64,000 bases of DNA from Marthasterias glacialis (taxonomy: Eukaryota > Echinodermata > Asteroidea > Forcipulatida > Asteriidae): positions 4,378,108 through 4,442,107 of the forward strand of contig OU452222.1 of the NCBI GenBank assembly GCA_911728455.2. Direction: 5' to 3'. The position numbers and the translations under genes are program-made. The notes below the pieces were generated by a model. It was not told the DNA's origin, searched no databases, and was given only the letters and a program-made list of their open reading frames with translations. Position 1 is the first letter of the stretch. The number at the start of each line of letters is the position of its first letter. Below, piece after piece: positions 36,430 to 47,628 of this stretch.

Positions 36430-36800
36430 GAAAAAGCCAAATGCCGAGGATCTTGGCTGAGGGCGAATCGTGCTGGTAACCTCTCCCCTCCTTTTATTTA
36501 TTTTTTTTATTGAGATTAGTTTATTGTTTTAGTTTTAAACTGGAAATAGATGCTGAAGTTCTTGGCTGAGGGTGAATCGTGCTGGTGACCTCTCCCCTCT
36601 TTTATTGATATATATATATATAAATATATATATATTTTTAAACTAAATTCCTGTAATTTTATTGCTAATGAATTTTACCGCAACTCTGCTTGTGTGCTTT
36701 CTGTATTGTGTAGTTGCTGGTTTTTGATTTTGTGAAGTACCTTGAGGCGTTGCTTAATAAGGCGCTTTATAAATGTTTTATTATTATTGTTATTATTATT
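36430..36800 (+). mobile_element. LINE-type 3' end with (TTATTATTA) tail and a 109-bp internal duplication
   Basis: TTGGCTGAGGGYGAATCGTG, followed by a CTGGTRACCTCTCCCCT-type sequence, occurs at 36451 and again at 36560. Further on, GTACCTTGAGGCGTTGCTTA and GGCGCTTTATAAATG precede a (TTATTA)n tail at 36780-36800. This is the usual shape of L2/CR1-like LINE or partner SINE 3' ends. No reverse transcriptase is present. Confidence 0.6.
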
Positions 36801-37745
36801 TCAGCAACAAGAAATCATCACGCATGCTTAGGCCATTTTTGACTCTATATATGAAGTGTATAATAAAGTACCTTCGTATGATAGCTAATCTATTGTCATA
36901 TGTCTATTCTACCATTAGACATTTAAAAAAAAAAAAGGAATGACGGCGAAGAAACAAAACAGAATTTCATGTGCTGTACAATATTGGCATTGTTCAATGT
37001 AGAAATATAATTTTCTGATTATCAAATTCTGTGCGAAATGTCAGAAAGATTAATATTTGCAATTGCCTCCTTACAAAATAATCAATAATGACAATGTCAT
37101 CCAGTTATGTGTGAAGTAGTTACCGATTAAAGGTCAGTAATACAAAAAAAATCATTTAAAAAGCCCATAGGAGTTGCATTGAGCTAGTTTTTGTATATGA
37201 GGGTTCATGTAAGTAAAGTTGAATAATTGGACTTGGCTTTTACTCACGTTCAAAGACTCGAGGTCTTCTCAGACAAACCTTTGAACGATTAAACGTGTGA
37301 CTTTTGGTACAATTACACACAAACGTATGCCAGCTTTTGAACCGGAAATAGCGACCACATTGGGCGTGCAACAGATGCGCGCGCGTGTGACGCAAATGAC
37401 TTATCAACAGGATAACGTTGACGTCATTGTTTGCGTCGGGATTTATACGTAACGCTGTATACAGACGTCGTGGTTTAACAATAAAATTTAAAAAAAACAA
37501 CATAAAATTGTTTCTGTGACGCTTTAATGCAACACTGTTTTCTCAATCTAGGTTTATTCAGGGTGATTGATTAAGGCTCGAAACGCTGTCTTTCCCCCTG
37601 ACGCACTGGGCTGAACGTTCTATTGTTATCGTGATCGATTCCAACCTAAGCGATTCATGGCGGAAATAAATCAAAATTAATTTCACGAGTACCGGGGGCT
37701 CTGCTTACCGTCGAATTCTGCGCTTACGGTCAGCATTCTCCGCTT
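36801..37745. other. No gene recognised; locally CpG-rich at 37300-37480
   Basis: Around 37370-37470 there are several CpGs and a TTGACGTCATT motif (CRE-like). That could be regulatory but stands alone. Confidence 0.3.
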
Positions 37746-38106
37746 GAAACCCCAGCTCAACATTGTGAACTGACTGTAAATGCTTCCATTCTTTGCACAA
37801 ATCAAAATATTTGTAATAAAACCAACCTGTGAAAATGTCAGCTCATTTTGTTGTTTCATTTGCGAGAAAACGGTAAAAATGCATTCAGCATTTTTGTACG
37901 CATTCCTACAGACAGAGTTCTAGTCTTACTAAGACGAAAACTAATTTTGGATCTTATTTCATTTATTATTTGAAAACGATAAACACTTCAGGCAGAAATA
38001 TTTCAAGGAATGTTTTCTACCATCAAAATCTTTATACCAGGTAAGGTATATTGTAAATCTGTGAACATTTATGTTTTACTTCTTACCAATGTTGAGCTGG
38101 GGCTTT
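37746..38106 (+). mobile_element. TTAA-type MITE family member 1
   Basis: It begins CCCCAGCTCAACATTG and ends CAATGTTGAGCTGGGGCTTT, an inverted terminal repeat. The body includes CATTTGCGAGAAAACGGTAA, AATGCATTCAGCATTTTTG and CACTTCAGGCAGAAATATTT, all shared with copies at 38236, 42294, 52616 and 54010. No coding capacity. Confidence 0.85.
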
Positions 38107-38235
38107 TGTAAGCGGAGACTTATGACTGATGAAATGCTCATTACACAGCTATGAGTGAACAATACTTGTTGACGTGTCGTATGCATGCGGCGCACCAGCG
38201 AAAAATCCTTGCTAACCCGTGGAATACGGTGATGT

Positions 38236-38591
38236 TAAAGCCCTAGCTCAACATTAGTAAGAAGAAAAACATAAATGTTTACAGATTTACAAAAACTTTA
38301 CATGGTATAAAAAGATAATGATGATAGAAAACTATCCTTGAAATATTACTGCCTGAAGTGTTATCGTTTTTAAATAATAAATGAATCAAGATCCAAAATT
38401 AGTATTCAAAACTCTGCCTATTGGAATGCATACATAAAAAAATTCTGACTGCATTTGTTAGCGTTTTCTCGCAAATGAAACGACGAAATGAGCTGACATT
38501 TTCACAGGTTGGTTTTATTACTAACATCTTGTTTTGTGCAAAGAATGGAAGCATTTACAGTCAGTTTACCAATGTTGAGCTGGGGCTTTAA
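38236..38591 (-). mobile_element. TTAA-type MITE family member 2, inverted relative to member 1
   Basis: The same element in reverse orientation, flanked by TTAA (GTTAAAGCCC on the left, GGGGCTTTAAG on the right). It lies 130 bp from member 1, so the pair forms a palindrome of about 845 bp. Confidence 0.85.
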
Positions 38592-39863
38592 GCGCGGGCT
38601 TTCGTGAAATTGGACCCGGGTCTAAACCAACGAACGCATTTGTGACAAAATGTTTGTTTGTTTTGTGGGTTTTTTTAAAGGGGTATATTGGTTTCCTAAC
38701 GGTGTCTTTAAAACATGGGGTATGTACTGGTAGTTATCGAACTTTGTTTAAAATTGAGTTCAGTCTGAAAGCTCACTGTTTATCAATTTCGTGCCAGTAT
38801 CAATCCTTCAGGGAAACACTGCCAAAGTAAGGTTGAGAAAATATCATTTTGTGGACTCCCTCAAATCAGTGTACGGTATCTTTCTTTGATGTTCATGTGA
38901 TATGTTGCACTGTGGCATTGGTATATTTATTATTTACAACGGACACGCAACGATAGAAGAAATGTTGGGTATTTTTCAGTTGACATCTACGCATATAAAC
39001 GCGTTTTTATCACCTCCCCTCCCCCTCCCCGCCACTCTTTATCTCTCTCTGGCAAGACAAATGTTTGAGTGACAGTGTGTGCGTGTGAGTGTTTCTTCGG
39101 ATATATAATTCCTTAATCCTACCACATAACTGCAGATTTAAAAATTACAATATCTCTCATCCCTATATATTCACATAGAAGTGCTCGTGCAACGCTCGGT
39201 TTTGACGGTTGGGTGTCGTCATATATATTAGGTGCACTTTTCCCCTCTCACGGGTAAAGGTCGTACTCGGAACGGATGTGTCATAATCTATCTCAGACAC
39301 GTATAATTGCCAGTTTCTGAAAAAATGGGGTTTCATATTCAACACTGCGAATGGTTGGCATGTTTTTGAACCGTCTGTTGGAAAGTGTCGGCCTGTGAGA
39401 TGCCGTTTTCGCAGGATATCTCTTTCAACGGATACGTGCTTTTTTCGTAAAAGAGGTTTTTTGTTACATTGCGCGAGGATTGAGCGGGCAATTTTAATTT
39501 TTCAGCCAGCTATTTTGAGATGCTTCGCGAAATATTTGATGGTAATGTTCTTTTAGATTACCTCGGAAACTAAAGTGTTCTCAATAGAGGAAAGTCCTTT
39601 CCTCGTACCAGCTGCAAATGCACCTGCCAAAGTGCCATGACACCGCCAATGTGTCATGAATATGCAGATTTTCATGAGCATTGTTTTTCCTCCTTGAAAG
39701 ATTTTGAACTATTATCAGTGTAAACTGTAAAACACCATAACGATGTTGATGCGGACGATCAGTTTTTACAAACAACTCCTTCGGTCTTTCCATGATCCCG
39801 TTTGCCCTGTAAAAGCACTCTCTGAATGTAAAACAGTGAAAACCCACTCGTTTTGTCCTCCAT
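38592..39863. other. No gene recognised
   Basis: Short open frames only. Confidence 0.35.
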
Positions 39864-39991
39864 ACCAGAATAAGGTTACCAGCCAAACTAGCATGTTTTA
39901 CATGTACCATTTATGACTGGTATCCTGCTCATTTCTGCTTAGCAGAAACTTGTTAAGCAATTTGTTCTGCTTCAACATCTCTATGAAATAG
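39864..39991 (-). mobile_element. Truncated GAGCTGCTTAAGCA-family element
   Basis: It carries the complement of the core (CCAGAATAAGGTTACCAGCC), then ACATGTACCA, GGTATCCTGCTCATTT, CTGCTTAGCAGAAA and a final CATCTCTATGAAATAG, as in the tandem copies at 33.5-34.0 kb. One end is missing. Confidence 0.7.
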
Positions 39992-41269
39992 ACCCTGGTG
40001 ATAGCGCTTGTGCAGAGAACGCAGAAAGACGTAAAAACGAAGAAACGCGACCGATGATGTTCCAGACTGTGGTAAACCCGGAGGGGTGGGGGCCTCGTGG
40101 GGTTCTTGGGGCAGGGGCAGAGGTTGAAACTGAATTCATTTCTCACCCCCAATTTAAGTTCAGATTCATGCTTGGCAAATTACAAATTTCCTCGCCGTAT
40201 TTCAACAGAATGACCATCTCAGAACAGTTGGTTTTGTACCAACATTTTAAAAGTAATTTTGCTGATTAAAATCAGTCATTTACGTGCTTTCCCTATTAAT
40301 ACCAAATCATGTTCCAAACCTTACAAGTATAACATCATATTTTTTGTTTTTACAAAATAATCGTGGGAAAGTCATTTATGCCCACTCACCAAATGCTTGT
40401 ATGTTTCCACCACTGAGTATAGAGCGGATAAACTTTCTTATGAACCGAGTCAATATTTTTTAAAAGAATTATTCATGAGCCGCGTCGCAGTGGGGAAGAC
40501 TGTGACTGAGATTTGGGTTAAATATACTGGCACCAAATCAAAGAGAAACAACCGAAGTTTAAACAGTTTCGTTCCTTCTGCAGATCGTCGAATATCACTG
40601 GCTGTGTTCTGATGTGTTGCTACAATGGTGAAGTGCACATTTCTTCTTCTTCTTCTTCATTGAAGTTGTGAAGTTGACTCTGGCGCGCAGAATATGAAAC
40701 GGTCCGCAGGGCGACCGGCCAAATGGATCGGCAACGGCTTGAGGGATATCAAGTGTTTTTGGAAGCAAAGGTGTGTAATCAAACTATATTTTCTTTGACT
40801 GTCCATAGTGCATTATACAGTTACAGCTTGGCCTAAATGTAGTGCACATTAGAAAGATCATGAAATTTTCAATCCTTCAAAACAGAATGTGAAGCGTTTG
40901 TGATGACCGAGTTTCGAGCTGTCAAGTTATTTGGAAGTCAATTTGAGTATGTTTGTTTCAAATGCCAACCACTTTATGAAATATTTGTGCCATAAACTCG
41001 TTCACCTCTGTGAAAAAAATAGATGGTGTGGCAGAACAACTCTACGCTATAGTTTAAAGATGCAAAACTACATATACGAAAGAAATGTTGTCAAAGTGGC
41101 TGTTTTGTTGTTGTTTTTGTTGTTGTTGTTGTTGTCGTCGTCGTTTTTCTTGATGTTGTTGTTGTTGTTGTTGTTTTCAAAAGATTGACACCTACCAGCA
41201 TGATTTGGGCAAGGGTATTATGATGAGATTAGAGGTTTGCGGCAACACCATAAACTTGTTGTGACTTTA
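39992..41269. other. No gene recognised; (GTT)n tract at 41104-41176
   Basis: The TTG/GTT microsatellite explains the leucine-rich open frame at 40931-41188. Confidence 0.4.
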
Positions 41270-41306
41270 CTCGACGTTTCGAACAGTACGCTCTGTTCGT
41301 CATCGG
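41270..41306 (-). repeat. TCGACGTTTCGA module, copy 1
   Basis: On the minus strand: CGATGACGAACAG, a 6-base loop, CTGTTCGAAACGTCGAG. The GAACAG/CTGTTC arms pair exactly. Related copies lie at 47588-47628 and 53249-53280. A hammerhead-like layout is discussed in the findings. Confidence 0.6.
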
Positions 41307-41517
41307 AATCAGTATGATGTGATGGTCGTTGAAAACTACTTGAAACAATGTACTGAGGCCTTCACTTTTAGTTCTGTATTATCCCTATAAACTTAACAGC
41401 ATTAGGAGCTTAACCGTAAGTTATGAGAGCATTGAGGATACTTATGTAATGTTTGTTTAGTAACATAATTTATGAAATGGAATGCAGAGCCGTTGGAAAA
41501 TGGTGTGATCTATATCA

Positions 41518-41870
41518 TTCTAAGGCAAGCGGACAACATTGGTAATTGTCCAAGACAAGTATTCGCACTTCATATGACCCAACATTTAAATGAAAAAAAA
41601 ACCAAATAAACCTGTGAAAGTTTAGCTCAATCGGTCAACAGAGTCACGAGAACATAGAAGGAAAACTTTATATTTTTTCACTGTTTTCAAACTAAGGAGT
41701 GTTGGACTCGCGAGATCAAACTAATTGTTTTACTCGTTTTTCAAACACCGTAGCGTTTCAAGCTGAAATATTTCATGGGAAGTTTTTCAACCATGACCAT
41801 ATGTATACCGTGCGAGTTGTATGCAAATCTGTGACCATTTATATTTTCCATTTTACCAATGTTGTGCGCA
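41518..41870 (+). mobile_element. Relative of the TTAA-type MITE family
   Basis: It starts ACAACATTGGTAATTGTC and ends TTACCAATGTTGTG. The interior has CCTGTGAAAGTTTAGCTCAA and TTTCAAGCTGAAATATTTCA, as in the other members, but is strongly diverged. Confidence 0.55.
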
Positions 41871-42293
41871 TTCTTTGAATACAAAAATGTCAGTCCCAAT
41901 GCCTACCGGATATCAAGTTCATAAAGGAACAGGCATTCCCAGCAAAACGTTTCCGTCGGAAAAAATACATGTACTGTCAAAAATGAAGGACGAAGTGTTA
42001 TTTGAAGACACAACGTGCTTTATTTCGCTTTTTTGCAATCGAAACAACACTAAAAGAAGAAAAAAACAATTAAACTTGATGACATTTTCACTGCTTGTAT
42101 GGTGAGTTTATTGACAACCAAAGACTGATAATGTGAAATTGCAGAAAATGATGATCTACCTTCCCTCTTTAAAAAAAAAATCCGATTCTAAACATTCCAG
42201 GACTTGAGTTTTCAATCAATAAAAGGCCTGATGTTTTTATTTAGAAAAAAATAATTCTTTCCATTAATTCTATCCATTTTTTTATGCGTCCAG

Positions 42294-42656
42294 TTAAAGC
42301 GCCAGCTCAACATTGGTAAACTGACTGTAAATGCTTCCATTCTTTACACAAACCAAGATATTTGTCATAAAACCAACCTGTGAAAATGTCAGCTCGTTTC
42401 GTTGTTTCATTTGCGAGAAAACGGTAAAAATGCATTCAGCATTTTTGTACGCATTATATAGGCAGAGTTTTCGTCTCACTGAGACGAAAACTAATTTTGG
42501 ATCTTATATCATTTATTATTCAAAAACGATCACACTTCAGGCAGAAATATTTCAAGGAAAGTTTTATACCATCATTATCGTTATACCATGCAAGGTACAC
42601 GTAAAATTGCGAAAATTTTTGCTTTTCTTCTTACCAATGTTGAGCCGGGGCTTTAA
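42294..42656 (+). mobile_element. TTAA-type MITE family member 3
   Basis: Flanked by TTAA on both sides (AGTTAAAGCGCCAGC on the left, CCGGGGCTTTAAACC on the right). Full-length body as in member 1. The open frames across it are artefacts. Confidence 0.85.
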
Positions 42657-44629
42657 ACCAAAGTCAGTATTCGATAATTTGCACATTTTATTCCAGTGAA
42701 TTATTTTTTTAACTGTTTTCATTAACACGCGAGTGATAAAATTTAATATGGTCCAAACGTGATATTATATATTTCCACATCGCTTTTTTTTTGTAGCTTC
42801 AGCGCCCACTCAGCACTTGCCTTTATGAAATATTTATGTATCATTCATTCCCGAGAGAAGAACCACATTTTTGGTTTGTTTTATGTAGACACATCATGGT
42901 CTAATCCATGAATCGGCTTATAATAAAAAGATCATAAATTTAAGAATGGGTATTAATATTTTAAGGAATACTGGTAAGCTTTCGGGCTCGCCAAGTCGGG
43001 TAACTGCTTTTAAAATAGTTCCTAAAAAAAACAAGATACTCTGATTTATTCAAGTTGGTGTTTAACACACACAACAAAATCAACGCGCTTTTGAAACTAC
43101 TTTCGGCATTTATTTTTACTTAATATTCAAATCAACGCAGCCCTCATAAGATAGTTTTTTTTTTAAAGTGCTTCAACTAGCCTCATTTGATCATAACTGA
43201 AATGAAACTTGTGTTGTGTACGGGTAAATAAAACGGTGTGCCTTTAATGTCCTACCTTCTAAGGCAAGTTATCTCCGTGGACTTCTTGGAAGGATCCTTA
43301 AGACAAAAATAAATATCCCTCGTCCAAAAAAACAAACCAAGTCGCTGCGAAACGATCACACTATAAACTCGGTAACGCAATCGGTCCACTTCGGGCAGTC
43401 CTGGCGAATCTTTCGTCTCCAAACTGAGAAGACTTTGTCGGCAAGACTATGTAGAACAGCGACAGAGTAGTATCACCCCTGATTCTGGTATATGGGTGTG
43501 TCTCATGATTTCCCTTATAACGCCACCTAGCGATGGTATGAGTCCAATATCAGTCTCCGTATCAAATTAAAACTTTCTTATTTTTGAAAATTCATAAGCA
43601 AGATCCTGTTTTTCAGAAGTCATTCCATTAGGGTTCGTTGATAACCACACATAAGCATTAGCACAGTTTGTTGATACCACTCGTTTCACAGTCGGCCGCG
43701 GCAATCACTTTGATTACAACTCACTGCATGCAGAGATGCAATACACTGTCAGCATCGGGTTCCTGTTTATACGTGATAACCCAGGCCGATCATCTACCGT
43801 ACGAGCCTGACCGCGAAGTATAGAGGGAGATATCCCAGCGCTCGTCGTCGGCTTGCAGCATAGCTCAGTCACAGCGAACTCCTCCACACGGTTAGTACTC
43901 GGCAAATGGCTCCGCGCTCTCAAAATGATGTGAAGTTCTCACGCGGTTGTCACATTTTGGGACAAACCATTTTGCAAAGGAGGAAACATCCAATACGCGG
44001 TGGCGGCGCGTGGCGAAAAGCGACCGTGATGAGTTGATGAATGCGGAGAGCTCTCTCGTCACCAGGTGTGTGACTAAGCAACTAGTCTCAATTCAAGTCG
44101 GCTAATTCTCCAGCATAATTGTCATAATGTTGAGTGTTCTGTTTCCTGCGTGATGTGTCTTGATCATGGGGCTCGGGCTGTGTTGGCAAATTAAATCTCT
44201 GGGACGGACTAGTCTAAATTCGAGCCGGCTCTCATTTTTAATGAAACACTTTCAGTATCGTGTGACATGATTGAAGGCTAAGTTCGTCAAAGGAGACTAT
44301 TTTCTAGTTATTACTTTTAGTTATTACTCTTCTGTCGCAGTTCTGTTTATTGTACATTATGGCTCAGCAAATTTAGCTTAGCAAAATAAAAAAGATTACC
44401 GGGAAAAATGATATGTGGTATATATTGCATAATGGGTCCAAACTGATTTGCAAACCAACAAAAATTGTTAAGCAAGACTCTCAGATAAGAAACTCTCAAA
44501 AATTGACCCCTGACCTTTGACCTTAATACATAAAATGTTCCTAGTGTGTAGATTTCAACTGCACTCCACAAATACGTCCAGATACTTTTCTTAAAGGCAT
44601 GTCATGTTGAATAATGATCTAAGACAAAT
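42657..44629. other. No gene recognised; moderately CpG-rich at 43680-44110
   Basis: GC-rich patches such as GCGGTGGCGGCGCGTGGCG near 43998 might mark a promoter or exon, but no start, donor or protein motif could be tied to them. Confidence 0.3.
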
Positions 44630-44752
44630 ATTACGGCTACGGCTACTACCACTGTTGCTACGGGTGTTGCTATGGACGTCCTTTACTTCAACGCGTGATG
44701 ACGCGGCGATCCAGCCGTAGCCGTAGCCAGAGCCACTAATTTGGACACGGCA
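44630..44752. mobile_element. ACGGCTACGGCT inverted-repeat MITE
   Basis: The left arm (ACGGCTACGGCTACTACC) is inverted at AGCCGTAGCCGTAGCCAGAG. It ends in TTTGGACACGGC, as in the copy at 57764-57891. No coding capacity. Confidence 0.6.
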
Positions 44753-46448
44753 TTACTTTCAGCTTGATACTAGTCTTGGTACTGTACTTAGCATCCTATG
44801 TATTTACTTTGGTATCAGGAACATACCAGTAGGCTGTTCGCCTGATGTTTGTGTTGTTTGTTAAAGTATTGTGTCTCATGTTTTTGCTTTTACTTTTTTT
44901 ATCTGTTGCTCCTTCCATTTTTACTTATAAGATTTTAGTCTTATGCAAATTCTGCATTTTATTGTATTTTAGATGTTCGTGTAATATGCACTTCGCAATT
45001 CTGCCTTTGAGCTGCAAAAGGTGCTTTTAATAAACCTATAATAAATGTGAAACAATACCAAGCCCGTTAGAAAACCATAACAATAATTAGGGTAGAAAAA
45101 GATAGTTTCCTTTCAATTTTTTTTTGTCAGATCTACGGTTTTCTAGTCATTAAACAGCCGCAGGTATGTCTTCGTTTCTGTCGTTGTCAGCGCTTTCCTG
45201 CGAAGCCATCGCAAAAGATTGTGAAGCTATTTACGTTTGAAATTGGTGCCTTATTCATTAATTATATTCAAGATATCGCGAAAGATGATTGACGACCGTT
45301 TTGTATTGATGTTTACTTTGCAATGCCCGTGGAGCGTGCCGAGCTTTGTTTTGTTTTGGGTTTTTTCTTTCCTTTTGTTTCCATAAAGAAGACGACAGCA
45401 TCTTGATTGACGATTGGCCAAATTCTTTACATTAATCAAACACTTTTGAGTTTTCTTTGTCATTATAATCATCTAAGATCCGGATCGGAATTTATTATCT
45501 TTCCATGTGCGTAACCACGCAAACGATCTCAATAACTGCTCTCTTTTTTTTTTTTTTATCTTAGTGGGTACTTTAAACTGTCATTCAACGCCCCGGGAAG
45601 GTGAGCAATAGAGGGCGCTAATCCATTTAAATGGTTAGCGAGAAAACGTGTGTGAAACTCAACCGAATGTGCTGTCAACACATTTCAATGTTTATTTAGA
45701 ACACAATCGAATGTTGCAAAGTCCTGAATCGATACGGCTCATGCAGTATAAAAAAAAAAAAAATACAGTAGCAAAGAGGCTGTCATTGCGGGTGGCTTAT
45801 TTGACTGTTGGTGTGCGTGTGTGTGGATATACTGTTATGTTTGTTTGACATTAGGCCGATGCCTGCAGGATCTGAAGATGTGGTTGTGCTTCGAACATAT
45901 TAATCAGTGCAACCCGGGTCAGGGAAGCCGTCTTAAAGATGGCACCACATTAGGGTGAAGGCATGTAACATCGATGGCTTTGGCAGGGTAAGGATTTATT
46001 TCCACCCTTTCAACAAAGCATTCAAACCAACCTATCAAACCTGGGAGGTCGGTACTGAAAACGGTTTACGTGTTGTCAGGGGTTGTGTGCTAGTTTATTT
46101 TGAATGCGGCGATCGAGTCATTGCTGATTTCTAGTCTTGTCGACTTTCACAGTATTTTTGGGCAGAAATATATACATATTATGTGGAGGTTTGGCATTGA
46201 TGACCTTTGTTATGTCAGTGAGCTTTTGGAGTGAAACAAATCGTTTTTCCTCTGTATGTTTATTAACAATAATAGTTTGTTTATTAAAGACAATAACTGA
46301 TATTCCATTATTTTACTTATTTATTCATTATTGTTATTTTTTTGTGAACATAGTACGAGGTCGAAACATAAAAATGTCTGATCTATCTCTGTGGAGCGAT
46401 TCGAGCCCCGGACCGGAGCCTTGAGTATGGGTTAGGTTTTCAGTCCCC
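44753..46448. other. No gene recognised
   Basis: Possible transposon 3' end near 45025-45050 (AATAAACCTATAATAAATGT). Poly-T at 45546-45558 and poly-A at 45751-45763. Confidence 0.35.
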
Positions 46449-46658
46449 TCACTCTAAGAACTCCTGGGTAAGAATTGACCCGGACTCTAGGGGGGCTGAC
46501 CCATTTCTGGGTCAGGCTGACCCGGAAACTGGTTTTAAACATTTGGATTTTGACTCAGATTCTGCGTCAGTTTGACACAGTTTCGGGTCATACTGACCTA
46601 GAGGTGGGTCAGGCCCCTTGTGGACACGAGATGACCGGGGAGGTTTTTTTTAGAGTGC
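46449..46658. mobile_element. TTGACCCGG-type MITE, second copy
   Basis: The left end TCACTCTAAGAACTCCTGGG and body AATTGACCCGGACTC and GGGTCAGGCTGACCCGG match 60031-60250. The right end is TTTTTTTAGAGTGC. Confidence 0.7.
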
Positions 46659-46723
46659 TTGTGGGTTCTTCAGGCCTTCGGGTCACACTGCTAGGTGCTT
46701 TTGAGGGTTCACTGGTTCCATTA

Positions 46724-46735
46724 CCCCCCCCCCCC

Positions 46736-46770
<35 letters not shown>
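46724..46770 (+). repeat. Poly-C / poly-A tract
   Basis: About 13 C followed by about 34 A. This may be a retroposon tail or an assembly-sensitive homopolymer. Confidence 0.9.
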
Positions 46771-46772
<2 letters not shown>

Positions 46773-47566
46773 CATCACAGTAATAAAACTTATTTTATCA
46801 CGGGGAGCAACCTTTCCAAAGGGTTTTTAAAAAGTTCACCGGATCACTTTGTAATGGATGTCTTTCAGCTGCCGTTCAATGTTGCGTTACTTTGCTAAAA
46901 CATTTGTGTTTTTTGTATGATGACTAAAACAAGACCTTTCTGACAACTTGCAGAACTGTAGAGAAACAGAAAGACAAGAGGAAACATTGTTGACACATAA
47001 ATTGTGTATTTTTGTATTTTTACATTATTATTTAACAAACATTAACTTAAAAAACCGCCTTGTCAGATATGTATTATTAATTGGATTTCATCGCTGGACT
47101 GTAATACTGTGTTGCAATATTGATGGAGGTCTGACAACAGTGACGGTTAATGCACACATTTGCATCATTGTCTCTTACACGGTTTAGCAAATGCGACGGC
47201 TGTTTCATATCCGACGAGAGCCGGTGCCACTGCCCCTCTATGGTGTACATTAAACTACAGGATAGATCTCAATTGAGAACGAGGTCCTATCGACTTCAGA
47301 GCGTATCACTCTTACGTTTTATAGCACTTTAAAGGTAGAGATAAATCAATGGGCTTTATGGAACATGTACATTCTAACCGTATAACTTACCATACGACTG
47401 TAACTGGAAAATACATGAGTAATTTTTAGAAGAGTGAATTAAATTCTCTTTTACAATATTCAATAAACAGACCATACAAACAATATTCAGTGAAAAGTAT
47501 AACATAACTATACAATAATTAATTTACGGGTACAACCATGTGTAAATCTCTTTTGGGAGGAGTGGT
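46771..47566. other. No gene recognised
   Basis: AT-rich DNA with short open frames. On the minus strand, the part just below the stem-loop at 47567 contains CCCAAAAGAGATTTACACA (47538-47556), which resembles a histone downstream element. Confidence 0.35.
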
Positions 47567-47582
47567 GGCTCTGAAAAGAGCC
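47567..47582 (-). promoter_or_regulatory. Histone-type mRNA 3' stem-loop without a histone gene
   Basis: On the minus strand the 16 bases are GGCTCTTTTCAGAGCC, an exact metazoan replication-dependent histone 3' stem-loop (6-bp stem, 4-base loop). It is preceded by ACAAC and followed by ACCACT. A purine-rich CAAAAGAGA follows about 14 bases on, close to the CAAGAAAGA downstream element paired by U7 in sea urchins. No histone reading frame lies upstream (47583-48300, minus strand). The CGACGTTTCGA module lies directly upstream. Confidence 0.75.
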
Positions 47583-47587
47583 GTTGT

Positions 47588-47628
47588 GGTCTCGACGTTT
47601 CGAACAGTGTACTCTGCTCGTCTTCAGG
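47588..47628 (-). repeat. TCGACGTTTCGA module, copy 2, next to the histone-type stem-loop
   Basis: On the minus strand: CCTGAAGACGAGCAG, a 6-base loop, CTGTTCGAAACGTCGAGACC. CGAGCAG pairs with CTGTTCG (one G-U). It has the same design as the copy at 41270-41306. Confidence 0.6.
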
